Positions 43,995 to 51,150 of a stretch of DNA of 64,000 nucleotides are shown here, piece by piece. The first letter of the stretch is position 1. Every line of letters starts with the position of its first letter. The notes under the pieces were generated by a model. That model did not search any database, had not been told where the DNA came from, and saw nothing but the letters and a program-made list of their open reading frames with translations. This DNA is from VRUE01 sp963732225 (GTDB taxonomy: Bacteria > Actinomycetota > Thermoleophilia > Solirubrobacterales > 70-9). A program made the translations under genes and the position numbers. The stretch is from NCBI GenBank assembly GCA_963732225.1, contig CAVSYR010000005.1, positions 744,001-808,000 on the forward strand, in the 5' to 3' direction.

Positions 43995-44896
43995 TGAGCG
44001 CTCGCACCCTGGAGAGCTCGCCGAGCATCCTGCCGCTCTACGCCCGCGCCGCGGCGCCGATGGTGCCGGGCGCCTCGCTGCTGCCCTTCATCCCGGGCGG
44101 CGGCAAGGAGATCCCCGAGATCGAGCTGACCCTGCCGCGGGTACACGCCAGCGCCGAGCAGGTCGCCGCCTACGCCCGCGTCTGCGGCTTCAGCCTGCGC
44201 GACCACCTGCCCCCCACCTACCCGCACGTGCTCGCCTTCCCGCTGCAGATGGCGGTGATGGCCGAAGGCAGCTTCCCCTTCGGCGCCGTCGGCCTCGTCC
44301 ACGTCGAGAACCAGATCGTCCAGCACCGGCGCATCGGCCTCAACGAGGAGCTGACGATCAAGGTCAAGCCGACCAAGCTGGAGCCCCACTCCAAGGGCCG
44401 CACTTTCAGCCTGCAGACCAAGGTCAAGGCCGGCAACCGGATCGTTTGGGAATCGACCAGCACGATGCTGCGTCGCGGTGGCGGCAACGGCGACGCCGCC
44501 AAGAGCCGCTCCGGCGAGGAGCCCGATCTGATTGCCGGCGCCGAGTGGAAGCTCGGCGGCGACTTGGGACGGCGCTACGCCGCCGTCTCCGGCGACCGCA
44601 ACCCGATCCACATGCACGCCTGGACGGCGAAGCCGCTCGGCTTTCCGCGGGCAATCGCACACGGGATGTGGACCAAGGCGCGCTGCTTGGCGGCGCTCGA
44701 GAGCCGCCTGCCCGACGCCTTCCAGGTTGACGTGCGCTTCCGCAAGCCGATCCTGCTGCCCAGCCGGGTCGAGTTCGCGAGCAGTTCCGAGGGAGACGAA
44801 ATCAAGTTCGCGGTGCGCGACGCAAAGCGCGGCACACCGCACCTCGACGGCTCGGTGAAGCCGCGCGAGGCCAAAGCCAACGACGGGAGGAAGTAG
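43994..44896 (+). CDS. MaoC-type 3-hydroxyacyl-thioester dehydratase (HtdX-like)
   Basis: I chose ATG 43994, which shares a base with the previous stop (TGATG). About 300 residues: a degenerate N-terminal hot-dog domain and a C-terminal one containing the hydratase-2 motif YAAVSGDRNPIHMHAWTAKPLGFPRAIAHGMW, with the catalytic Asp and His. It interconverts (R)-3-hydroxyacyl and trans-2-enoyl thioesters. Position directly after the FabG4-type gene mirrors Mycobacterium htdX. The end is basic and disordered. Two bases separate it from the next gene. Confidence 0.9.
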   Translation: MSARTLESSPSILPLYARAAAPMVPGASLLPFIPGGGKEIPEIELTLPRVHASAEQVAAYARVCGFSLRDHLPPTYPHVLAFPLQMAVMAEGSFPFGAVGLVHVENQIVQHRRIGLNEELTIKVKPTKLEPHSKGRTFSLQTKVKAGNRIVWESTSTMLRRGGGNGDAAKSRSGEEPDLIAGAEWKLGGDLGRRYAAVSGDRNPIHMHAWTAKPLGFPRAIAHGMWTKARCLAALESRLPDAFQVDVRFRKPILLPSRVEFASSSEGDEIKFAVRDAKRGTPHLDGSVKPREAKANDGRK

Positions 44897-44898
44897 AG

Positions 44899-46236
44899 AT
44901 GTCCACCGCAACTGAGGAGAAGGGCGTGGCCGAGCGCAGCATGGGCCTCGGCCTGCGCTGGCTCAACAAGCTGGCCGGCTCGGACCTGCTCGACCGCATC
45001 CGCATCCGCAAGCAGATCGAGCGCGCGCTCTTCACCGGCACCAAGAACGGCTTCCGCTCGGCGACCGCCGCCGGGCGCACCTTCAAGGCCGCCCAGAACC
45101 TGACCGGGCCGGCCCGACAGAAGCCGAGCAAGCCGCGGGCTCTCTTCGACATCAGCCCCGACGACGAGCAGCAGATGCTGCAGGAAGGCGTGCGCGACTT
45201 CGCCGAGTCGAAGGTGCGGCCGGTCGCCAAGCAGGCCGACTTCGACAAGTCGACTCCGAGCGAGCTGCTCGAGCAGGCCAACGAGCTCGGCGTCAACATG
45301 CTCGGCGTCCCCGAGGAGCTCGGCGGCGTCATGCACGAGCAGGCCGCCGTGACCAGCGTCCTGATCGGTGAGGCGCTCGCTCACGGCGACATGGGCATCG
45401 CCTACGCCGCCCTCGCCCCCGGCGCCGTCGCCACCGCGATCGGCCACTGGGGCACGCCCGAGCAGGAGGCGACCTACCTGCCCTCCTTCACCGGCGAGGA
45501 CACACCGGCGGCAGCCCTGGCGATCCTCGAGCCGCGGCCGCTGTTCGATCCGCTGCAGTTGGAGACGACGGCGACCAAGAAGGCCGGCGAGTGGGTGCTG
45601 AGCGGCACCAAGTCGCTGCTCGCCCGGCCCACCGAGTGCGAGCTCTTCCTCGTCGCCGCCGAGGCCGAGGGCATCGGCCCGGCGCTCTTCGTGATCGAGT
45701 CCGGCACCGCCGGCCTCACGGTCGAGGAGGAGCCGGCGATGGGGCTGCGCCCCGCCGCCACTGGCCGCCTGCTGCTCGAGGACGTGACGCTTCCCGCCGA
45801 TGCCCTGCTCGGCGAGGGCAAGCGCGAGGACTACGTCGAGTGTGTGCAGCGCGCCCGGCTCGCCTGGTGCGCTCTCGCCGTCGGCACTGCCCAGGCGACG
45901 CTCGACTACGTCAAGCAATACGTCAACGAGCGCGTCGCCTTCGGCGAACCGATCTCCAACCGCCAGGGCGTCGCCTTCGCGGTCTCCGACATCGGGATCG
46001 AGAGCGAAGGCATGCGGCTCGCCACCTACCGCGCCGCCAGCCGCGCCGACCAGGGCCAGGAGTTCGCCCGCGAGGCAGCGATGGCGCGCCGGCTCTGCGC
46101 CCAGAAGGGCATGCAGATCGGCTCCAATGGCGTGCAGCTGCTCGGCGGCCACGGCTTCGTCAAGGAGCACCCGGTCGAGCGCTGGTACCGCGACCTCCGC
46201 GCAGCGGGCGTTATGGAGGGCGCCCTGCTCGTCTAG
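44899..46236 (+). CDS. Acyl-CoA dehydrogenase-like flavoprotein (FadE), unusual C-terminus
   Basis: 445 residues. It starts with an ~80-residue N-terminal extension (to about KPSKPRALFDISPDDEQQ) before the dehydrogenase core. Core motifs include LGVPEELGG, AIGHWGTPEQEATYLPSF, RLAWCALAVGTAQATLDYVKQYVNERVAFGEPISNRQ and VQLLGGHGFVKEHPVERWYRDLRAAGVMEGALLV. The chain stops right after the usual substrate-site Glu region (MEG), lacking the final helix seen in its neighbour. AILEPRPLFDP replaces the common TEPxAGSD flavin loop, so it may be a regulatory or divergent partner of the next gene's product, as in heteromeric mycobacterial FadE pairs. Confidence 0.85.
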   Translation: MSTATEEKGVAERSMGLGLRWLNKLAGSDLLDRIRIRKQIERALFTGTKNGFRSATAAGRTFKAAQNLTGPARQKPSKPRALFDISPDDEQQMLQEGVRDFAESKVRPVAKQADFDKSTPSELLEQANELGVNMLGVPEELGGVMHEQAAVTSVLIGEALAHGDMGIAYAALAPGAVATAIGHWGTPEQEATYLPSFTGEDTPAAALAILEPRPLFDPLQLETTATKKAGEWVLSGTKSLLARPTECELFLVAAEAEGIGPALFVIESGTAGLTVEEEPAMGLRPAATGRLLLEDVTLPADALLGEGKREDYVECVQRARLAWCALAVGTAQATLDYVKQYVNERVAFGEPISNRQGVAFAVSDIGIESEGMRLATYRAASRADQGQEFAREAAMARRLCAQKGMQIGSNGVQLLGGHGFVKEHPVERWYRDLRAAGVMEGALLV

Positions 46237-46265
46237 CGCCTAGCGCTGAGAGCTGAAAGGAACCC

Positions 46266-47486
46266 ATGATCAATCTCGAGATACCCAAGAAGTTCAAGCC
46301 CCTCGCCAGCCAGGCGAACCAGGTCGCGACCGAGGTCTTCCGGCCGATCTCGCGCAAGTACGACGAGGCCGAGCACTCCTATCCCAAGGAGCTCGACATG
46401 CTGGCCTCGCTGATCGACGGCATGAACGAGGGCTCCGACATCGGCGGTGCCGGTGCCGCCGGCGTGCGCCGCGAGTCCAACGGCGACGCCGAAGCGGGTA
46501 ACCGCAACGGCTCCAACCTCTCCACCGTGCTCGGCATCATCGAGCTCTGCTGGGGCGACGTCGGCCTGCTGCTCTCGATGCCCCGCCAAGGTCTCGGCAA
46601 CTCGGCGATCGCCTCGGTGGCGAGCGACGAGCAGCTGAAGCAATACGGCGGCAAGTGGGCGGCGATGGCGATCACCGAGCCCGAGGCGGGCTCCGACTCG
46701 GCCGCGATCCGTACCACGGCCGACCTCGACGGCGACGAGTACGTGCTCAACGGCGAGAAGATCTTCGTCACCTCGGGTGACCGCGCCGACCTGATCGTGG
46801 TCTGGGCCTCGCTCGACCGCAAAGTCGGGCGGGCGGCGATCAGGTCGTTCATCGTCGAGCGCGACAACCCGGGCCTGAAGCTGGACCGGCTCGAGCACAA
46901 GCTCGGCATCCGGGCCTCGGACACCGCCAACTTCACCCTGCAGGACTGCCGGGTGCCGAAGGAAGCGCTGCTGGGCGACCCGGAGGTCAAGTCCGATCCC
47001 AAGCAGGGCTTCGGCGGGGCGATGCAGACGTTCGACAACACGCGGCCGCTGGTTGCCGCGATGGCGGTCGGCGTCGCCCGTGCCTCACTCGAGGAGACCC
47101 GCAAGCAGCTCGCCGAGGCAGGGGTCGAGATCGACTACGACACGCCGGCGCTGAGCCAATCGGCCGCCGCCGCCCGCTACCTCGAAATGGAGTCCGACTA
47201 CGAGGCGTCGCACCTGCTCACCCTGCAGGCGGCCTGGATGGCCGACAACGGCAAGCCAAACTCGCTGCAGGCCTCGATGGCCAAGGCGAAGGCGGGGCGC
47301 ACCTGCGTTGACGTTGCGCTGGGATGCGTCGAGCTTTGTGGCTCGGTTGGGTATGGCGAGAATGAGCTGCTTGAGAAGTGGGCCAGAGACGCGAAGATTC
47401 TGGACATCTTTGAGGGGACTCAGCAGATCCAGTTGCTGATCGTGGCTCGGCAGTTGTTGGGGAAGTCCTCTTCTGAACTCCGATAG
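46266..47486 (+). CDS. Acyl-CoA dehydrogenase (FadE)
   Basis: 406 residues, ATG after GAAAGGAACCC. Canonical acyl-CoA dehydrogenase motifs: MAITEPEAGSDSAAIRTTA (flavin site), GEKIFVTSGDRADLIVVWASL, KLGIRASDTANFTLQDCRVP, and the C-terminal RDAKILDIFEGTQQIQ with the catalytic Glu. It differs clearly from the preceding FadE-like protein, so the pair may form a heteromer. The 5' region (about 60 residues containing GSDIGGAGAAGVRRES) is unusually Gly-rich. From about 47290 the third codon position shifts from C to G/T. Confidence 0.93.
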   Translation: MINLEIPKKFKPLASQANQVATEVFRPISRKYDEAEHSYPKELDMLASLIDGMNEGSDIGGAGAAGVRRESNGDAEAGNRNGSNLSTVLGIIELCWGDVGLLLSMPRQGLGNSAIASVASDEQLKQYGGKWAAMAITEPEAGSDSAAIRTTADLDGDEYVLNGEKIFVTSGDRADLIVVWASLDRKVGRAAIRSFIVERDNPGLKLDRLEHKLGIRASDTANFTLQDCRVPKEALLGDPEVKSDPKQGFGGAMQTFDNTRPLVAAMAVGVARASLEETRKQLAEAGVEIDYDTPALSQSAAAARYLEMESDYEASHLLTLQAAWMADNGKPNSLQASMAKAKAGRTCVDVALGCVELCGSVGYGENELLEKWARDAKILDIFEGTQQIQLLIVARQLLGKSSSELR

Positions 47487-47492
47487 GTAAGA

Positions 47493-47566
47493 GGGCCCGG
47501 GTGCCCCTCCCCAAAACGCGCGGCAGGAGCCGCGCTTGAGTGTTTTGGGGAGGGGCACCCGGGCCC
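47493..47566 (+). terminator. Long perfect stem-loop (structured element 3)
   Basis: Arms 47493-47517 and 47542-47566 pair perfectly over 25 bases. The 24-base loop holds the inner hairpin GCGCGGC-AGGA-GCCGCGC, the same 7-bp stem as in both copies of the element at 32607-33118. It starts 6 bases after the acyl-CoA dehydrogenase stop and ends 50 bases before the next GTG. A short CTTTC follows but no true U-tract. Confidence 0.7.
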
Positions 47567-47616
47567 TTTCAGCTTCCCCAGTCCAGCGGGGGCTCTCGTA
47601 AGGCAGACTGCCGGCC

Positions 47617-49086
47617 GTGAACTTCATTGAAGAGCTGGAGCGGTCCCCGGCTTCGCGGCTCGGAATCGTGGCCGTTGATGCGGAGGGGAATCGGCGGGAC
47701 TGGTACTTCGGCGAATTGATCGCTCAATCGGCGGGGCTCTCCGGGGCATTTGCCGCCCGTGGGGTCAAGCGGGGTGACGTGGTGATGACGCTGGTTGGGA
47801 ACCGGGTTGAGTGGGTTCTCTCGCTGCTGGCCTGCTGGCGGATGGGGGCGGTGGCGTTGCCCTGCAGCACGATGTTGCGGCGGCAGGACCTGGCGTTGCG
47901 GGTGGCTGCTGCTGATCCAGAGCTCTGCGTCGGTGAGGACTCGTTGTTGGCTGAACTGCCGGATGGGATGGCGACAATGACTATGGATGAGGTCACTGCG
48001 GCGCTCGATGAGGATTTGCCGCAGGAGACGCCGGCGCCGGTTGAAGCTATGGGTACCGAGGATCCGGCGTTGATTGTCTTTACCTCGGGCACTACTGGGG
48101 AGCCGCGGGGCGTCGTGCACGGCTATCGCTACCTGCTTGGACAGCAGGGACAGGCGGAGCACTGGTTTGGGGCGCGTAAGGGGGAGCTGGCCTGGTGCAC
48201 GACGGCGACCGGGTGGTCGAAGTCGGCTCGCAACGTCTTCCTCGCGCCCTGGCTGACCGGGGCGGCGGCGGTGATCCACGATGGGCGCTTCGATCCGGCC
48301 GAGCGGCTCGACTTCATCGAGGCGCTCGGCGTCAACGTGCTCTGCCAGGCGCCGACCGAGTATCGGATGATCTCCAAGCGCACCGCCTTGCGCAAGCTGC
48401 CGAAGCTGCGCCGCATGGTCTCCGCCGGCGAGCCGCTGGAGGCCGAGACGATTGCTGCCTGGCGCGCCGCGACCGGGCTGGAGGCCGCGGACGGCTACGG
48501 CCAGACCGAGACCGGCCACATCAGCGGCAATCACGTCGGCGTGCCGGTCCGCGAGGGCTCGATGGGCAAGCCGCTGCCGGGTCTGGAGACTCGCATCGTC
48601 CTCGCCGAGGGAACGGACGACGACGCCCCGGCCGCCGGCGAACTGCAGCTGCGCGCCGCTTCCTCCCCCACCTTCTTCTCGCGCTACCTCGACGGCGAGC
48701 GCTTCGAGGGCGAGTGGTGGCCGACCGGTGACCTGGTTCGCGAAGACGAGGACGGCTACCTCTTCTTCGAGGGCCGCGACGACGACATCATCCTCTCCTC
48801 CGGCTACCGGATCGGGCCCTTCGAGGTGGAGTCGGCGCTGCTCTCGCACCCGGCCGTCGCCGAGGCTGCGGCGGTCGCCGCGCCGGATCCTGAGCGCGGC
48901 GCCGTGGTGCGGGCGATCGTCGTCCCCAACGGCCGCGAGCCGAGCGAGGAGCTGGCCCGCGAGCTGCAGGAGCACTGCAAGCGCGAGACCGCCCCCTACA
49001 AGTTCCCTCGCATCGTCGAGTTCGCCGCCGAGCTGCCGAAGACGAGCAGCGGCAAGATCAAGCGGGCGCAGTTGCGTCAGGGGTAA
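47617..49086 (+). CDS. Acyl-CoA synthetase / AMP-dependent ligase
   Basis: 489 residues from GTG 47617. Adenylate-forming motifs: IVFTSGTTGEPRGVVHGY (P-loop), ATGWSKSARNVFLAPWLTGA, DGYGQTETGH, WWPTGDLVREDEDGYLFFEGRDDDII and the C-terminal catalytic Lys in TSSGKIKRAQLR. The TATGWSKSA pattern is that of medium-chain acyl-CoA synthetases. It supplies acyl-CoA for the upstream beta-oxidation genes. Its first ~600 bases use many G- and T-ending codons, unlike the C-ending codons of the rest of the gene. Confidence 0.92.
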   Translation: MNFIEELERSPASRLGIVAVDAEGNRRDWYFGELIAQSAGLSGAFAARGVKRGDVVMTLVGNRVEWVLSLLACWRMGAVALPCSTMLRRQDLALRVAAADPELCVGEDSLLAELPDGMATMTMDEVTAALDEDLPQETPAPVEAMGTEDPALIVFTSGTTGEPRGVVHGYRYLLGQQGQAEHWFGARKGELAWCTTATGWSKSARNVFLAPWLTGAAAVIHDGRFDPAERLDFIEALGVNVLCQAPTEYRMISKRTALRKLPKLRRMVSAGEPLEAETIAAWRAATGLEAADGYGQTETGHISGNHVGVPVREGSMGKPLPGLETRIVLAEGTDDDAPAAGELQLRAASSPTFFSRYLDGERFEGEWWPTGDLVREDEDGYLFFEGRDDDIILSSGYRIGPFEVESALLSHPAVAEAAAVAAPDPERGAVVRAIVVPNGREPSEELARELQEHCKRETAPYKFPRIVEFAAELPKTSSGKIKRAQLRQG

Positions 49087-49095
49087 TCTGAGCGA

Positions 49096-49605
49096 GTGGC
49101 AGCAAGCAGCCAGTCAACCGACGCCGCGACGGTCGGCCGCGCCTACTTCGAAGCGGTCGGCAGGCGCGACCTCGACGCGATGACCGCCTTCTACGAGCCG
49201 GGCGGTACCGGCGAGATCCACGGCTTGGTCGAGCTGCACGTGCCGGGGTCCTACCGCGCCTGGTTCGGTGACCTGTTCGCTGCCTTCCCGGACTTCGAGC
49301 TGGAGATCGTCGAGGTGGTCGCCGAGGGCAACAAGGCGGTCGTCCGCTGGAGTGCCGTCGGCACCTTCAACGGCTCGACCCGCTTCGAAGGGCTCGACCC
49401 CAACGGCGCCCGGGTCGAGATCCAGGGCTGCGACGTGCTCACCATCCGCGATGGTCGCATTCAGCGCAACGACGCTTACATGAACGCCGCCGACCTAGCT
49501 CGTCAGCTCGGTGCCCTGCCGCCAGCCGGGTCGCCGGTCGAGCGGCTGATGACGGCCGCGCTCAACGTCAAGACTCACCTGGTCAACGCGGTCCACCGCG
49601 ACTAG
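49096..49605 (+). CDS. SnoaL-like (NTF2-fold) protein
   Basis: 169 residues from GTG 49096, ten bases after the ligase stop. SnoaL pattern: AYFEAVGRRDLDAMTAFYEPGG, WFGDLFAAFPDFELEIVEVVAEGNKAVVRWSAVGTFNG and IRDGRIQRNDAYMNAADLARQLG, a cone-shaped alpha+beta barrel. Such proteins include polyketide cyclases and ester hydrolases, but most are of unknown activity. It is probably co-transcribed with the acyl-CoA ligase. The tail (about 145-169) adds a short helix. Confidence 0.82.
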   Translation: MAASSQSTDAATVGRAYFEAVGRRDLDAMTAFYEPGGTGEIHGLVELHVPGSYRAWFGDLFAAFPDFELEIVEVVAEGNKAVVRWSAVGTFNGSTRFEGLDPNGARVEIQGCDVLTIRDGRIQRNDAYMNAADLARQLGALPPAGSPVERLMTAALNVKTHLVNAVHRD

Positions 49606-49638
49606 CGAGACCCCAAATACCGCGTCGGCGCAGACGCC

Positions 49639-51120
49639 TCAGAGCGCCTCGGCGACGTCGACTGGGCGCCCCAGGTGGTAGCCCTGGGCCATGTCGACGC
49701 CGTATTCGCGCAGCATCTGCGCCGTGACGTCGTCCTGCACGTACTCGGCGATCGTCGTCTTGCCGAGGCCGCGGGCGATCTGAACTATCGCCTGGACCGT
49801 GAGCTGATCAGCGTCGCTGTTGGGCATGTCGCGGATAAAGGAGCCGTCGATCTTGATCAGGTCGAAGGGGATGCTCTTCAGGTAGTGGAAGGGCCCGAAG
49901 CCGGCGCCGTAGTCATCGATCGCGACCTGGCAGCCGAACTCCGTGATGCGGTCGGCGAAGCCCGCCGCGGCTTCATAGTCATGCACCGGCGCGGTCTCGG
50001 TGATCTCGAAAGTGCAGCGCGCCGGGTCGGCATCGCCCTCGTCAAGGCGGCGCTCGATGAATTCGAGCACCGAGCGATCCGCCACCGAGGCGCCGGAGAG
50101 ATTGACGTGCAGTGAGACCGGAGCGCCGTCCTGCTCGCGCTGGGCAAGCAGTTCGAGTGCCTGCGCGACGACCCAGCGGTCGAGCTCCTGGACCATGCCA
50201 GAGCGCTCGGCAGCCTCGATGAAGGACGCCGCCGGCAGCAACTCGCCGTTCTCGCCAGTCATCCGCAGCAGCAGCTCGTAGCGCTCGATCCCGCCCGAGG
50301 CGAGGCTGCGAATCGGCTGCGTGTGCAAGCTGAGCCGGTCCTGGGTGAGCGCGTCGCGGATTCGCGCGCTGGTCGTCTGGCGGCGCAACTGTTGGCGCTG
50401 CGGCTCGGTCGGGTCCTGAAAGAGGGCGATCTGGTTGCGACCCTCCTCCTTCGCCCGGTACATCGCTTGGTCGGCGGCGACCAGAATCGCCTCGGCGCCG
50501 ATCCCGCGCTCGCCACCGAACATCGTGATGCCAACGCTGATCGTCGCCTGCTCCAGATCCAGCCCGGCGGCGGCGTTCTCGGCGACCTGGGCGCGCAGGT
50601 CCTCGCCCAGCTGCAGGGCGCCGGCGGTGTCGGACTGCGGCATCAGCACCGCGAACTCGTCGCCGGAGAGGCGGGCGACGATGTCGGTGGCGCGCACCCG
50701 CTCGCGCATGATCGCGGCGACGTGGCGGATCAGGTTGTCACCGGCGTGATGGCCGAGCGAGTCGTTGATCGCCTTGAGGCCGTCGATGTCGATGATCATC
50801 ACCGCGCCCTGGCCGCCGTAGCGGCCGGTGAAGGAGACGAATTGGTCCAGCTCGGCACGGAAGCGGCGGCGATCTAGCAAGCCGGTCAGCGAGTCATGAT
50901 CGGCGATGTAGCGCAGCTCGGCCTCGGTTTTCTGGGCCCGGGAAAGCGCCCCCTCAATGACCTTGCGGTCCTCGGGGTCGAGCTTGGCGAGCACCGACTC
51001 GATCGCCGGATCGCTTTGGATTGGAGGCTCTTCGCGGCTCAACTCAAGGAAGTTAGAACTTTCCGCGGCGGATCGGATCGCCTCGCAGGCGTGGGTAACC
51101 GTATTACGTACGAATTTCAT
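49639..51120 (-). CDS. GGDEF-EAL cyclic-di-GMP turnover protein
   Basis: 493 residues. N-terminal ~70 residues are helical (coiled), with no membrane span, so it is cytosolic. The GGDEF domain (about 72-235) has DHDSLTGLLDRRRF, IDIDGLKAINDSLGHHAGD and RLSGDEFAVL, that is SGDEF in place of GGDEF. The EAL domain (about 250-490) has YELLLRM in place of EAL (ELL), HVNLSGASV, FEITET, VAIDDYGAGF and IKIDGSFIRD; the metal-binding residues look intact. SGDEF and ELL variants can be active, so net direction of turnover cannot be told. It starts 31 bases from the divergent DUF255 gene. Confidence 0.93.
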   Translation of the reverse strand: MKFVRNTVTHACEAIRSAAESSNFLELSREEPPIQSDPAIESVLAKLDPEDRKVIEGALSRAQKTEAELRYIADHDSLTGLLDRRRFRAELDQFVSFTGRYGGQGAVMIIDIDGLKAINDSLGHHAGDNLIRHVAAIMRERVRATDIVARLSGDEFAVLMPQSDTAGALQLGEDLRAQVAENAAAGLDLEQATISVGITMFGGERGIGAEAILVAADQAMYRAKEEGRNQIALFQDPTEPQRQQLRRQTTSARIRDALTQDRLSLHTQPIRSLASGGIERYELLLRMTGENGELLPAASFIEAAERSGMVQELDRWVVAQALELLAQREQDGAPVSLHVNLSGASVADRSVLEFIERRLDEGDADPARCTFEITETAPVHDYEAAAGFADRITEFGCQVAIDDYGAGFGPFHYLKSIPFDLIKIDGSFIRDMPNSDADQLTVQAIVQIARGLGKTTIAEYVQDDVTAQMLREYGVDMAQGYHLGRPVDVAEAL

Positions 51121-51150
51121 CTACTCGGTTTTGCCAATAGTGTGATTCCC

